Notes: generated by a model from the sequence alone, not told the origin. A stretch of DNA of 64,000 bases from Rugamonas rivuli (GCF_009380165.1 NZ_WHUF01000001.1:186001-250000); one strand, 5' to 3'. Shown: positions 43,596 to 52,748, counted from the first letter of the stretch. A program made the numbers and translations.

Positions 43596-45869
43596 TCAGG
43601 CGCGGTCTGCGGACACCGCCGCCAGGCGGGCCTTGTTGCCATGCGCCGTCAGCAGGCGCCAGGCGAACAGCGCCAGGAACAGCGTGCCGATGGCGAACAC
43701 CACGTCACCGGGTACGCGCATCCAGACCAGCGTTTCCATCAGCTTGGAGTGGATCACTTCCGGCGAACGCGCAAACCACATGCCGGTGCTGACGCTGGCC
43801 CAGGCCTGGTAGATACCGGCCGGCACCAGCGAGATGAACACCATCATCGCCAGGCCGAGGTTCAGGCACCAGAACATGACCTTGAGCAGGGCGTCGGACC
43901 AGGCCAGGCGGTCGCACAGGCCGCGCAGGCAGAACAGCAGCAAGCCGATGCCCAGCATGCCGTACACGCCGAACAGCGCGGCATGGCCGTGGGCCGCCGT
44001 CATGTTCAGGCCTTGCATGTAGTACAGCGCGATCGGCGTGTTGATCGAGAAGCCCAGCAGGCCGGCGCCGACGGTGTTCCAGAAGCCGACCGCGATGAAG
44101 CACAGGATCGACCACTTGTAGGTACTGACCCAAGGCGCGGCCTTGGAGCGCTGGTAGTTGCGCCAGGCTTCGACGCCGATCATCGACAGCGGCACCACTT
44201 CCAGCGCCGAGAACATGGCGCCGATGGCGATCACGAAGGTCGGCGTGCCAGTGAAGTACAGGTGGTGCAGCGTGCCCAGGATGCCGCCGAACAGGAACAC
44301 GATGGTTTCCAGCACGATGGCGCTGTTGGCGGTGGATGCGCGGATCAGGCCCAGGCGGGTGAACAGCAGCGCGATGACGGCCGTGGCGAACACTTCAAAG
44401 AAGCCTTCGACCCACAGGTGCACCAGCCACCAGCGCCAGTATTCGATCATCGAGTAGTGGGTGTGCTGGCCCCAGGTCAGCGAGGTGGCGTAGAAGCCGC
44501 CGATGCACAGCGCCGCCAGGAACACCATGACGATCAGGCCACGGCTTTCCGACTTCTTGACCAGTGCCGGCCACAGTGCGCGGCCCAGCAGCGTGACCCA
44601 GAACAGCAGGCCGACGAACAGCAGGATTTGCCAGATGCGGCCCATGCTGGTGAATTCCAGGCCCTGGTTGCCGAGCCAGAAGGCGAAGGCATTGCCCTTG
44701 TGTTGCAGCGAACCGAGCCAGCCCATGGCGGTCGAGCCGACCACGATGAACAGCAGCGCGTAGAACAGCAGGTTCACGCCCAGCTTCTGGAACTTGGGTT
44801 CGTGGCCGGAGATGGCCGGCGCGATGTACAGGCCGGTGGCCAGCCAGGCGGTGGCGATCCACAGCACGGCGAACTGGGTGTGGATGGTGCGGCTGACCAC
44901 GAACGGCAGGATCTGCGCCAGCGGGTAGCCGAAGAAGCTGTGGCCTTCGACCGCATAGTGGGCGGTGATGACGCCCATGCCCACTTGCGCCAGGATCAGG
45001 CCGATGACCACGAAGAAGTACTTCTTGGTCGCCAGCATGGATGGCGTAGGCTTGAGGTTGAACAGCGGATCGGTCTTCGGCGGCACAGGATCGGCTTCTT
45101 CCTTGGCGGCCGAATGCACCATCACCATGGCGGCGATGGCGCCTATCATCAGGATGACGCTGGCGATGGACCAGATGCCGGCGCCGGCGCTGGGGCGGTT
45201 GTCGATCAGCGGTTCGTGCGGCCAGTTGCTGGTGTAGCTCAGGTCGACGGAACCGGGACGGTCGGTGGCAGCAGCCCAGGCCGACCAGAACACGAAGGCC
45301 GGCAAGGCCTTCAGGTCGTCGGGATCGGGCAGCGAATTGGCGTTCATCGCGTACTGTTCGCGCAGATGGTCCAGCGCGCGGTCGTCGCCGAACAGGCTGG
45401 TGTAGTGGCTGGCGACTTCGCGCACGGCGGCGGCGCGGTCGGCCGACAGCACGATGGTGCCGGTGGCGGCGTCATAGCTGTTACGGCGCATTTCCTCCTT
45501 CAGCCGGGCGTTCAGCGCGGCCTGGTTGGATTTGCTCAGATCGTCGAAGCTGGCGCCGAAATCGCGCTTGGCCCAGATCTGGCGCAGCGCCAGCGCTTCG
45601 CGGTGCAGCCAGTCGGCCGACCAATCGGGGGCGACGTAGCTGCCGTGGCCCCAGACGGTGCCGAGCTGCTGGCCGCCGGCCGACAGCCAGGCTTGCTGGC
45701 CGCGGTCGACCTGGCCTTCGCCGAACAGCTCGTTGCCGTCGACGCTGGTGATGTGTTTGGGAATGGGCGGCGCCGTCAGGTAGATTTCCGCACCCACCCA
45801 GCCGAGAACGGCGAAGGAGAGGGCGCAGATGATGGCGAGCCAGGTCCAGAGCTTGCGTGTGGCGTGCAT
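43596..45869 (-). CDS. norB: Quinol-dependent nitric oxide reductase (qNor)
   Basis: A 757-residue integral membrane enzyme reducing NO to N2O with quinol electrons. The long N-terminal extension (GQVDRGQQAWLSAGGQQLGTVWGHGSYVAPDWSADWLHREAL) is the fused NorC-like part without a haem c motif, marking the qNor type. The catalytic subunit follows with about twelve helices and metal-ligand His in WWLVHLWVEGFFEVFA, GTLHHLYF and AHGHAALFG. It is divergent from nsrR. It is the last denitrification step in this window. Confidence 0.95.
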   Translation of the reverse strand: MHATRKLWTWLAIICALSFAVLGWVGAEIYLTAPPIPKHITSVDGNELFGEGQVDRGQQAWLSAGGQQLGTVWGHGSYVAPDWSADWLHREALALRQIWAKRDFGASFDDLSKSNQAALNARLKEEMRRNSYDAATGTIVLSADRAAAVREVASHYTSLFGDDRALDHLREQYAMNANSLPDPDDLKALPAFVFWSAWAAATDRPGSVDLSYTSNWPHEPLIDNRPSAGAGIWSIASVILMIGAIAAMVMVHSAAKEEADPVPPKTDPLFNLKPTPSMLATKKYFFVVIGLILAQVGMGVITAHYAVEGHSFFGYPLAQILPFVVSRTIHTQFAVLWIATAWLATGLYIAPAISGHEPKFQKLGVNLLFYALLFIVVGSTAMGWLGSLQHKGNAFAFWLGNQGLEFTSMGRIWQILLFVGLLFWVTLLGRALWPALVKKSESRGLIVMVFLAALCIGGFYATSLTWGQHTHYSMIEYWRWWLVHLWVEGFFEVFATAVIALLFTRLGLIRASTANSAIVLETIVFLFGGILGTLHHLYFTGTPTFVIAIGAMFSALEVVPLSMIGVEAWRNYQRSKAAPWVSTYKWSILCFIAVGFWNTVGAGLLGFSINTPIALYYMQGLNMTAAHGHAALFGVYGMLGIGLLLFCLRGLCDRLAWSDALLKVMFWCLNLGLAMMVFISLVPAGIYQAWASVSTGMWFARSPEVIHSKLMETLVWMRVPGDVVFAIGTLFLALFAWRLLTAHGNKARLAAVSADRA

Positions 45870-45956
45870 GGCATGGTTCCTTAAGTTGGCTGATGAGAGG
45901 ATGGAGCGCGAACCGGCGATGGCCGGATCGACGGAGCCGATTCTAGGCGCGGCGCT

Positions 45957-46022
45957 TAAACATGTATATTCGATCCCGGTTTTTCTTGATCCAGGTTATG
46001 AACAAATATTTTGGATGCATGA
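45957..46022. promoter_or_regulatory. norB-nsrR control region with NsrR-like and Dnr-like half-sites
   Basis: The AT-rich divergent gap holds AAACATGTATATT (45957-45969) and, near 46010-46021, GGATGCATGAAT, both similar to NsrR half-sites (AAGATGYWTTT type). CTTGATCCAGGTTATG (45985-46000) contains one good FNR/Dnr half. NO-responsive control of both genes is likely. Confidence 0.45.
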
Positions 46023-46055
46023 ATAATGGCGCTGCCCTCTACAACGGAGCCCACC

Positions 46056-46508
46056 ATGCGCCTGACCGCCTTCACCGATTACACATTACGCACGCTGATC
46101 TACCTGGCCGGACAGCAGGGCCGGCTGGCGACGATCGCTGAAATCGCCGAGCGCCACGGCATGTCCAAGCACCATCTGACCAAGGTGGTGTACCAGCTGG
46201 GATTGACGGGCGTGATCCGCACCGTGCGCGGCCGGCATGGCGGCATAGCGCTGGCGCGCGCGCCGTCGGCCATCCGCATCGGCGAGGTGGTGCGGGCCAG
46301 TGAGCCGGATTTCCACATGGCCGATTGCTTCGATGCCCGCCAGTCCACCTGCGTGCATGCGGGGCGCTGCTGCGTGCAGGGCATGCTGGGGCAGGCGGTG
46401 CTGGCCTACCTGTCGGCGCTGGATGCGGTGACGCTGGCCGACATCGCTTGTCCGGTCGATGCCGGCGCCGTGCCGGGCCAGGCCCAAGACCTAGTTCTTT
46501 TGGCCTAG
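46056..46508 (+). CDS. nsrR: NO-sensing Rrf2-family repressor NsrR
   Basis: A 150-residue Rrf2 regulator. RLTAFTDYTLRTLIYLA is the NsrR start, with the winged helix near HGMSKHHLTKVVYQLGLTGVIRTVRGRHGGI. Three cluster cysteines lie in CFDARQSTCVHAGRCCVQG, consistent with an NO-labile Fe-S cluster. The ATG at 46056 follows GGAG; a start at 46026 would add ten residues. It is divergent from norB, as commonly seen. Its 3' end overlaps the NarL-like motif for narK. Confidence 0.9.
   Translation: MRLTAFTDYTLRTLIYLAGQQGRLATIAEIAERHGMSKHHLTKVVYQLGLTGVIRTVRGRHGGIALARAPSAIRIGEVVRASEPDFHMADCFDARQSTCVHAGRCCVQGMLGQAVLAYLSALDAVTLADIACPVDAGAVPGQAQDLVLLA
46492..46507. promoter_or_regulatory. NarL-like 7-2-7 palindrome upstream of narK
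   Basis: TAGTTCT-TT-TGGCCTA: two inverted heptamers around TT. It lies 106-121 bases before the narK GTG and overlaps the nsrR stop codon. The same pattern occurs before narG and moaA. Confidence 0.55.
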
Positions 46509-46612
46509 GCCGCTAGCCTGTTTGGAGTGGCGCTTTGGCCGTCCTGCCGATGGTCGCCAGCCTGCCCAGCGCTTACCCTGATGCCATCCCTATGTCCGTC
46601 AGGAGATTCAAA

Positions 46613-47860
46613 GTGTCTAACAATAACAAGGCCGTCCAGGTACTCGCGAGCAGCACGGTGTCGTTCACGATCTGCTTCGCGATCTGGATGATGTTCGCGG
46701 TGCTGGGCATCCCCATCAAAAAAATGCTGGGCTTGAACGAAACCGAATTCGGCCTGCTGGCCGCCATGCCCGTGCTGAGCGGCTCGCTGGTGCGCGTGCC
46801 CTTGGGCATCTGGTGTGACCGCTACGGCGGCCGCATCGTCTTCTTCCTGCTGATGCTGGCGACTGTGCCGGCCATCTACCTGGTCGGCCTGGCCACGCAG
46901 TTCTGGCAGTTCCTCGTGCTGGGCTTGTTCATCGGCCTGGCCGGCGGTTCGTTCTCGGTCGGCACGCCTTACGTGGCGCGCTGGTTCTCGCGTGAGCGGC
47001 GCGGCCTGGCGATGGGCATCTTCGGCGCCGGCAATTCCGGTTCGGCGCTGACCAAGTTCGTCGCCCCGGCCATCATCGCGGCTTGGGGCTGGCAAGCGCT
47101 GCCCACCGTGTACGCGGTGACGATGCTGGTGACGGCGCTGCTGTTCTGGGTGTTCTCGGCCACCGATCCATCGCACCAGAGCGGCGCCAGCGTGCCGCTG
47201 TCCGAGCAGCTCAAGGTGCTGAAGGACCGCCGCGTGTGGCGCTATTGCCAGTACTACTCGGTGGTGTTCGGCGGCTACGTCGGCCTGGCGCTGTGGATGA
47301 CCAAGTACTACGTCGGCGAATACGGTTTCGATCTGCGCCTGGCCGCGCTGCTGGCGGCCTGCTTCTCGCTGCCGGGCGGCGTGCTGCGCGCGTTGGGCGG
47401 CTGGATCTCGGACCGCTACGGCGCCTACAAGGTGACGTGGTGGGTGATGTGGGTGTGCTGGGTTTGCTTCTTCCTGCTGTCCTATCCACCGACGGCGATG
47501 ATCGTCAAGACCACCCACGGCGACGTCCACCTGCAACTGGCGCTGACGCCATGGATGTTCACCGCGCTGCTGTTCGTGGTTGGCACCGCGATGGCGATTG
47601 GCAAGGCCTCGGTCTTCAAATTCATCGGCGACGATTTCAGCGACAACATCGGCGCCGTGTCCGGCGTGGTCGGCCTGGCCGGCGGCTTGGGCGGTTTCGT
47701 GCTGCCGATTCTGTTCGGCGCGCTGCTGGACCTGACCGGCGTGCGTTCCAGCGCTTTCATGCTGCTGTACGGCACGGTCTGCGTGTCGCTGATCTGGATG
47801 CATTACTCGTTCCGCCCGACGGCGGCCCCGCAGCCGCTGGCCGGCGCTGTGCCTGCCTGA
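46613..47860 (+). CDS. narK1: Nitrate/nitrite transporter NarK (type 1)
   Basis: A 415-residue MFS protein of the nitrate/nitrite porter family: twelve helices, the nitrate-signature region GLAGGSFSVGTPYVARWFSRERRGLAMGIFGAGNSG and a second signature in VSGVVGLAGGLGGFVLPILFG. The GTG at 46613 is chosen because AGGAG ends 7 bases upstream; an ATG at 46592 is the alternative. It probably acts as the proton-coupled nitrate importer, with the next gene as the exchanger. Confidence 0.9.
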   Translation: MSNNNKAVQVLASSTVSFTICFAIWMMFAVLGIPIKKMLGLNETEFGLLAAMPVLSGSLVRVPLGIWCDRYGGRIVFFLLMLATVPAIYLVGLATQFWQFLVLGLFIGLAGGSFSVGTPYVARWFSRERRGLAMGIFGAGNSGSALTKFVAPAIIAAWGWQALPTVYAVTMLVTALLFWVFSATDPSHQSGASVPLSEQLKVLKDRRVWRYCQYYSVVFGGYVGLALWMTKYYVGEYGFDLRLAALLAACFSLPGGVLRALGGWISDRYGAYKVTWWVMWVCWVCFFLLSYPPTAMIVKTTHGDVHLQLALTPWMFTALLFVVGTAMAIGKASVFKFIGDDFSDNIGAVSGVVGLAGGLGGFVLPILFGALLDLTGVRSSAFMLLYGTVCVSLIWMHYSFRPTAAPQPLAGAVPA

Positions 47861-47882
47861 GCCACAACTATTCAAGGAGAAA

Positions 47883-49271
47883 ATGATGAGCAAATACATG
47901 ATTAACACCTGGGAGCCCGAAAGCCCCGCCTTCTGGGGCAGCGGCGGCAGCAGCACCGCCAACCGCAACCTGTGGATCTCCATCCCCGCGCTGGCGCTGG
48001 CGTTTGCCGTGTGGATGGTGTGGAGCGTGGTGGTGGTCAACCTGCCGGCCATCGGCTTCCAGTACAGCACCAACCAGTTGTTCTGGCTGACGGCGCTGCC
48101 CGGCCTGTCCGGCGCAACGCTGCGTATTTTCTATTCCTTCATGGTGCCGATCTTCGGCGGCCGCAAGTGGACCACGATTTCCACCGCCTCGCTGTTGATT
48201 CCGGCCATCGGCATCGGCTTCGCGGTGCAGGATGTCACCACCGGCTACCCGACCATGCTGGCGCTGGCGCTGTTGTGCGGATTCGGCGGCGGCAACTTCG
48301 CTTCGTCGATGGCCAACATCAGCTTCTTCTACCCGAAAGCGCAGAAGGGTTACGCGCTGGGCATGAACGCAGGCCTGGGCAACCTGGGCGTGTCGGCGGT
48401 GCAGTTCGTCGTGCCGCTGGTGATTACCGGCAGCGTCTTCGGCGCGCTGGGCGGCGATTCGCAAAGCGCCACCAAGGCCGGCCACACCACCACGCTGTGG
48501 CTGCAAAACGCCGGCTTCATCTGGGTACCGTTCATCGCCGTCAGCAGCCTGCTGGCGTGGTTCGGCATGAATGACCTGGCTTCGGCCAAGGCGTCGTTCG
48601 CCGACCAGGCCGTTATCTTCAAGCGCAAGCACAATTGGCTGATGTGCTGGCTCTACACCGGCACCTTCGGTTCCTTTATTGGCTACTCGGCTGGCTTCCC
48701 GCTGCTGATCAAGACCCAGTTCCCTGATGTCAATCCGCTGCAATACGCTTTCCTCGGCCCCTTGGTCGGTGCGCTGGCGCGCGTGGTGGGCGGCATCATC
48801 TCCGACAAGCTGGGCGGCGCCCGCGTGACCGTGTGGACCTTCGCCAGCATGATCGCGGCGGTGTACGGCGTCATCACCTTCCTGCCGCATGGCGGCACGG
48901 GCGGCAACTTTAATGGCTTCTTCTGGATGTTCATGCTGCTGTTCGCCGGTACCGGCGTCGGCAATGCCTCGACCTTCCGCATGATCCCGGTGATCTTCCT
49001 GACCGAACGTCAACGCGCCGCAGCAGGCCAACCGGCCGCCGTGCAACAGCAAGCCATCGTCGACGCCAACAAGGAAGGCGCGGCTGTGCTGGGCTTTACC
49101 TCGGCCGTGGCGGCCTACGGCGCTTTCTTCATTCCGAAGAGCTACGGCACCTCGATCGCCATGACCGGCGGTCCTGATGCGGCGCTGTGGTGCTTCATCG
49201 GCTTCTACGTCAGTTGCATCGCCATCACCTGGTGGTGCTACGCCCGCAAGAACGCGGCCATGCCTTGCTGA
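47883..49271 (+). CDS. narK2: Nitrate/nitrite transporter NarK (type 2)
   Basis: A 462-residue MFS nitrate/nitrite transporter with signatures GFGGGNFASSMANISFFYPKAQKGYALGMNAGLGNLG and KEGAAVLGFTSAVAAYGAFFIP. It is distinct from the preceding NarK1 and is the typical nitrate/nitrite antiporter partner. AAGGAG precedes the ATG, 22 bases after narK1. The gene pair feeds the cytoplasmic-facing NarG and removes nitrite toward periplasmic NirK. Confidence 0.92.
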   Translation: MMSKYMINTWEPESPAFWGSGGSSTANRNLWISIPALALAFAVWMVWSVVVVNLPAIGFQYSTNQLFWLTALPGLSGATLRIFYSFMVPIFGGRKWTTISTASLLIPAIGIGFAVQDVTTGYPTMLALALLCGFGGGNFASSMANISFFYPKAQKGYALGMNAGLGNLGVSAVQFVVPLVITGSVFGALGGDSQSATKAGHTTTLWLQNAGFIWVPFIAVSSLLAWFGMNDLASAKASFADQAVIFKRKHNWLMCWLYTGTFGSFIGYSAGFPLLIKTQFPDVNPLQYAFLGPLVGALARVVGGIISDKLGGARVTVWTFASMIAAVYGVITFLPHGGTGGNFNGFFWMFMLLFAGTGVGNASTFRMIPVIFLTERQRAAAGQPAAVQQQAIVDANKEGAAVLGFTSAVAAYGAFFIPKSYGTSIAMTGGPDAALWCFIGFYVSCIAITWWCYARKNAAMPC

Positions 49272-49284
49272 ACGGAGTCCTATC

Positions 49285-50703
49285 ATGTCATCCGCCAGAG
49301 TGATCGCACTGACCCCGTCCGTCGAATTCGACGCGGCGCTGGTGCGCAAGTTGAACCAGATGGGACCGCGCTACACCTCGTACCCGACCGCGGACCGCTT
49401 CGACGGCGGCTTCGGCGCGCAGCAGTACCGCGCCGCCGTGGCCGGCGTCGATCCGGCGGCGCCGCTGTCGCTGTATGTGCATATCCCGTTCTGCGCCTCG
49501 CTGTGCTACTACTGCGGCTGCAATAAAATCATCACCCAGGACCGCGACAAGGCGGTCGAGTACCTGGACTATCTGTACCGCGAGATCGCGATGCAGGGCA
49601 GTCTGCTGTCCGGCCGCCGCCGTGTCGACCAGCTGCACTTCGGCGGCGGCACGCCGACTTATCTGAGCGACGAGCAGATGGGCGACTTGCTGGCGACATT
49701 GCGCGGCCAGTTCGAGTTCGCGCCGGATGCGGAGGGCGAGTTCTCCATCGAAGTCGATCCGCGCACGGTGACGCCGGCGCGCATCGCCACCTTGCGCAGC
49801 CAGGGTTTCAACCGGATCAGCCTGGGCATCCAGGACTTCGATCCGGCGGTGCAGGAGGCGGTCAACCGCATCCAGTCCTACGAGCAGACGATGGAAGTGT
49901 TGCAGGCGGCGCGCGACTGCGGCTTCCGCTCGGTCAGCGTGGACCTGATCTACGGCCTGCCGCTGCAAAGCGTGGCCAGCTTCGGGCCGACGCTGGACAA
50001 GATCGTCGCGGCGCGGCCAGACCGTGTGGCGGTCTATAACTACGCCCACATGCCGCAGCTGTTCAAGTCGCAGCGCCTGATCAAGGCCGAAGACTTGCCC
50101 GACGCCGACACCAAGCTGGCCATGCTGGGCCTGTGCATCGAGCGGTTGACCGAGGCGGGCTATGTCTACATCGGCATGGACCACTTCGCGCTGCCGGATG
50201 ACGACCTGGCGCGCAGCCAGCGCGAGGGCAAGTTGCAGCGCAACTTCCAGGGCTATTCCACGCACGCGGATGCACCGATGGTGGCGCTGGGCGTGTCGGC
50301 CATCAGCGCGGTCGGCGCCAGCTACAGCCAGAACGAGAAAACCCTGTCGGCCTACTACGAGCGCCTGGACCGGGGCGAACTGCCGATCGCGCGCGGCATC
50401 GAACTGAGCGCCGACGATCTGCTGCGGCGCGCCGTGATCGGCCAGCTGATGTGCGATTTCGAGCTGGACTACGCCAGCCTGACGCTGCCGGATGGCGTGG
50501 CCGCCGCCGACTATTTCGCCGCCGAGCTGGAACGCCTGAAGCCGCTGGAAGAGGAGGGCTTGCTGTGCATAGGCAGCAAAGGCTTGCGCGTGAAGATGCG
50601 CGGCCGTCTGTTGATACGCAATATCTGCATGGCCTTCGACCGCTATCTGCACGCGCCGCGTGTGGAAGGCCCGCAGCCGGTGCGGTATTCGCGAACCATT
50701 TGA
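49285..50703 (+). CDS. hemN: Oxygen-independent coproporphyrinogen III oxidase HemN
   Basis: A 472-residue radical SAM enzyme for anaerobic haem synthesis. It has YTSYPTADRF near the start, the cluster motif HIPFCASLCYYCGC, FGGGTPTYLS and GYSTHADAPMVALGVSAIS. The ATG follows CGGAG, 13 bases after narK2. It supplies haem for nitrate reductase and the NirK cytochrome domain without O2. Confidence 0.95.
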   Translation: MSSARVIALTPSVEFDAALVRKLNQMGPRYTSYPTADRFDGGFGAQQYRAAVAGVDPAAPLSLYVHIPFCASLCYYCGCNKIITQDRDKAVEYLDYLYREIAMQGSLLSGRRRVDQLHFGGGTPTYLSDEQMGDLLATLRGQFEFAPDAEGEFSIEVDPRTVTPARIATLRSQGFNRISLGIQDFDPAVQEAVNRIQSYEQTMEVLQAARDCGFRSVSVDLIYGLPLQSVASFGPTLDKIVAARPDRVAVYNYAHMPQLFKSQRLIKAEDLPDADTKLAMLGLCIERLTEAGYVYIGMDHFALPDDDLARSQREGKLQRNFQGYSTHADAPMVALGVSAISAVGASYSQNEKTLSAYYERLDRGELPIARGIELSADDLLRRAVIGQLMCDFELDYASLTLPDGVAAADYFAAELERLKPLEEEGLLCIGSKGLRVKMRGRLLIRNICMAFDRYLHAPRVEGPQPVRYSRTI

Positions 50704-50710
50704 GGTGGGT

Positions 50711-51391
50711 ATGGAAAAGAACAAAATCAAAGTGCAGACCTTCCTGGCCAGGGTGCCGCTGTTTAACTCGATGGGGGCGGAAGAGCTGTCGCGCATCGCG
50801 CTCGGCACCACCGAGCTGCGCATCGAGCGCGGCGGCACCATCTTCCAGCGCGGTGACGATTGCGTCGGCTTTCACCAGGTGGTGTATGGCCAGGTCAAGC
50901 TGGCGTTCACGTCGCTGGCCGGCGGCGAGAAGGTGATCGAGCTGATCGGCCCCGGCCAGAGTTTCGGCGAGGCGCTGATGTTCATGGGCAGTCCTTACAT
51001 CGTTTCTGCCCAGGCCACGGAGGATACGCTGCTGCTGCATGTGGCCAAGCCGGCGATCTACCGCGAGATTCACGCCGACCCCGAGTTCGCGTGCAAGATG
51101 CTGGCCGGCCTGAGCCAGCGCATGCACAGCCTGATGTGCGACATGGAGTCGTTCTCGCTGCGCTCCGGCACGCAGCGGGTGGCGGGTTATCTGCTCAAGG
51201 AGCTGCACGAGGAAGCCGACGGCGAACTGACGCTGCCGGCCACCAAGGCGGTGCTGGCCTCGCGCCTGAACCTGACGCCGGAACACTTTTCGCGCATTCT
51301 TGCGGAGTTGAGTACGCAGCAGCTGATCACTTTCAAGGGGCGCAAGATACACATCCTGGACGTGCCTGCGCTGCGGCGCTGCGCCGCCTGA
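50711..51391 (+). CDS. dnr: Dnr-type Crp/Fnr regulator
   Basis: A 226-residue Crp/Fnr protein. The N-terminal FNR cysteines are absent, so it is the Dnr/NnrR class, which senses NO through haem, and not an O2-sensing FNR. The cyclic-nucleotide-fold part has GEALMFMGSPYIVSAQATED; the helix-turn-helix LASRLNLTPEHFSRILAEL holds the E..SR contacts for TTGAT half-sites. It follows hemN by 7 bases. It likely acts at the FNR-like boxes in this window. Confidence 0.85.
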   Translation: MEKNKIKVQTFLARVPLFNSMGAEELSRIALGTTELRIERGGTIFQRGDDCVGFHQVVYGQVKLAFTSLAGGEKVIELIGPGQSFGEALMFMGSPYIVSAQATEDTLLLHVAKPAIYREIHADPEFACKMLAGLSQRMHSLMCDMESFSLRSGTQRVAGYLLKELHEEADGELTLPATKAVLASRLNLTPEHFSRILAELSTQQLITFKGRKIHILDVPALRRCAA

Positions 51392-51400
51392 AGGACGACC

Positions 51401-52063
51401 ATGCAAGACATCGAAAAATTCATCAGCGGTTTTGGCCGTTTCCAGCAGCAGTATTTCAACAACAGCGAAAGCCCTTACGGCACGTTGCGCACCGGCCAGC
51501 GGCCGGGCACGCTGCTGATAGGCTGTTGCGATTCGCGGGTCGATCCGGTGCTGTTGACCGGCAGCGATCCGGGCGACATCTTCGTGGTGCGCAATATCGC
51601 CAATCTGGTGCCGCCGTGTACGCCGACGGCGTCGGCCGGCGTCAGCTCGGCGATCGAGTTCGCCGTCTGCGAGCTGGAGGTGGAGCGGGTGATCGTGCTG
51701 GGCCACGCCGGTTGCGGCGGCATACGCGCGCTGATGGCGCCAAGGCCGGCGCAGCGTGAGACGGATTTTGTCGGCCAGTGGATGCGGATTGCCGAGCCGG
51801 TGGCGCAGCGCGTGCGGCGCGACCTGGCGCATCGCGGCAGCGCCGAGCAGCATCACGCGTGCGAACTGGCCAGCATCCTGCTGTCGCTGGATAACCTGCT
51901 GACTTATCCGTGGCTCAAGCGCCGCGTGGACGAGGGTAAGCTCAAGCTGCATGGTTGGTACTTCGATTTGCAGAGCGGCGCACTGATGGCGTACTCGCCG
52001 CGCCGCCAGCAATTCCTGCCGCTGGTGTGTCCGCTCACTGCGCGCGAGGCCTTGACCGCCTAG
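51401..52063 (+). CDS. Beta-class carbonic anhydrase
   Basis: A 220-residue zinc enzyme with CCDSRVDP (first Cys and Asp/Arg dyad), GDIFVVRNIANLVPP and GHAGCGGIRAL (His and second Cys ligand). It interconverts CO2 and bicarbonate in the cytoplasm. It lies 9 bases after the dnr gene, an uncommon partner for nitrate genes; bicarbonate supply or pH balance during denitrification is a guess. Confidence 0.92.
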   Translation: MQDIEKFISGFGRFQQQYFNNSESPYGTLRTGQRPGTLLIGCCDSRVDPVLLTGSDPGDIFVVRNIANLVPPCTPTASAGVSSAIEFAVCELEVERVIVLGHAGCGGIRALMAPRPAQRETDFVGQWMRIAEPVAQRVRRDLAHRGSAEQHHACELASILLSLDNLLTYPWLKRRVDEGKLKLHGWYFDLQSGALMAYSPRRQQFLPLVCPLTAREALTA

Positions 52064-52074
52064 CGCCCAAACGG

Positions 52075-52160
52075 TGGGGTCAAGTCTGACATTCGGACAC
52101 GACCTCTACCGTATCGGCCGCTAGGGCAGAGGCCGTGTCCAAATGTCAGACTTGACCCCA
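52075..52160. repeat. Long inverted repeat (REP-like)
   Basis: Two 36-base arms (52075-52110 and 52125-52160) pair with only three mismatches around a 14-base loop. The arms begin TGGGGTCAAGTCTGACATT. It sits after the carbonic anhydrase gene and its right arm lies within the end of the next, opposite-strand gene. It resembles dispersed non-autonomous repeats of betaproteobacteria. Confidence 0.75.
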
Positions 52161-52360
52161 TCGTCGGTGGAGGGCGGCGTGTCGGTGGCGGCCGGCGCAT
52201 TCAGGCCGAAGCTCTCCCATCCTTCGCCGAACAGCTCATACGGATGCTGGCTGCGGTCCGAGCCGTTCCCGCAGATCATGGCGTTGGCCGGGCAATAGCG
52301 GTCGCAGCCCCAGCAGATCAGCTCGGGCCGCGCCGGGCGCAGCGGGAAGATCTTGGCCAT
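52121..52360 (-). CDS. DUF3079 protein with repeat-encoded C-terminus
   Basis: A 79-residue protein. MAKIFPLRPARPELICWGCDRYCPANAMICGNGSDRSQHPYELFGEGWESFGL is a typical DUF3079 domain with four cysteines that may bind metal. The last dozen residues (GVKSDIWTRPLP) are coded by an arm of the inverted repeat and look like an acquired tail. It follows the 128-residue gene directly on the minus strand. Function unknown. Confidence 0.8.
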   Translation of the reverse strand: MAKIFPLRPARPELICWGCDRYCPANAMICGNGSDRSQHPYELFGEGWESFGLNAPAATDTPPSTDDGVKSDIWTRPLP

Positions 52361-52361
52361 G

Positions 52362-52748
52362 TCAGGCGTAGCTCAGCAGGTCGCCCTGGCGGTCGAAGGC
52401 CAGCAGGCGGTCCATCTGGCCTTGCTGGATCGCGCCCAGCATCTTGTTCAGCGCGACATCGGTCTGCTGGGCATCGGGCAGGCGGCCGTCCTTGCCGGAC
52501 AGGGTGGTGATCAGCAGCACGTCCCACGGCTGGCCCATGTGCTGGGCTTCCTCGGCCAGATTGGCGAAGGTGTCCAGCTCGCCGACCTGCTTGTCGACAC
52601 ACATGACGGGCACCAGCGTGCTGCGCGGCGAGCTGCCGGGCGCGGCGTCCGGTTCCGGTTCCGCCACTGCAAAGGTCAGCAGCAGGCGTTGGGGCTGCGG
52701 CTGGACGGCGGCGGCGATCAGCAATTCTTCAAACGTGGCGATGTTCAT
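52362..52748 (-). CDS. Hypothetical 128-residue protein
   Basis: Starts MNIATFEELLIAAAVQ, with RLLLTFAVAEPEPDA, LVPVMCVDKQVGELDTFANLAEEA and LLAFDRQGDL. Related betaproteobacterial proteins are, as I recall, often labelled ribonucleotide reductase subunit alpha without basis in the sequence. GAGGAAG precedes the ATG at 52748, preferred over 52760. The upstream region contains an FNR-like box and CTAG-rich motifs, so anaerobic expression with its DUF3079 neighbour is plausible. Confidence 0.6.
   Translation of the reverse strand: MNIATFEELLIAAAVQPQPQRLLLTFAVAEPEPDAAPGSSPRSTLVPVMCVDKQVGELDTFANLAEEAQHMGQPWDVLLITTLSGKDGRLPDAQQTDVALNKMLGAIQQGQMDRLLAFDRQGDLLSYA

Noticed and set aside
43245..45884. 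879-codon plus-strand frame opposite the NO reductase gene
   Set aside because: His/Gln/Asp-rich antisense product with no recognisable fold; the minus strand encodes an obvious membrane oxidoreductase.
52121..52360. Inverted repeat at 52.1 kb as an insertion sequence end
   Set aside because: Only an 86-base palindrome is present, with no transposase gene or target duplication visible; treated as a REP-like repeat.
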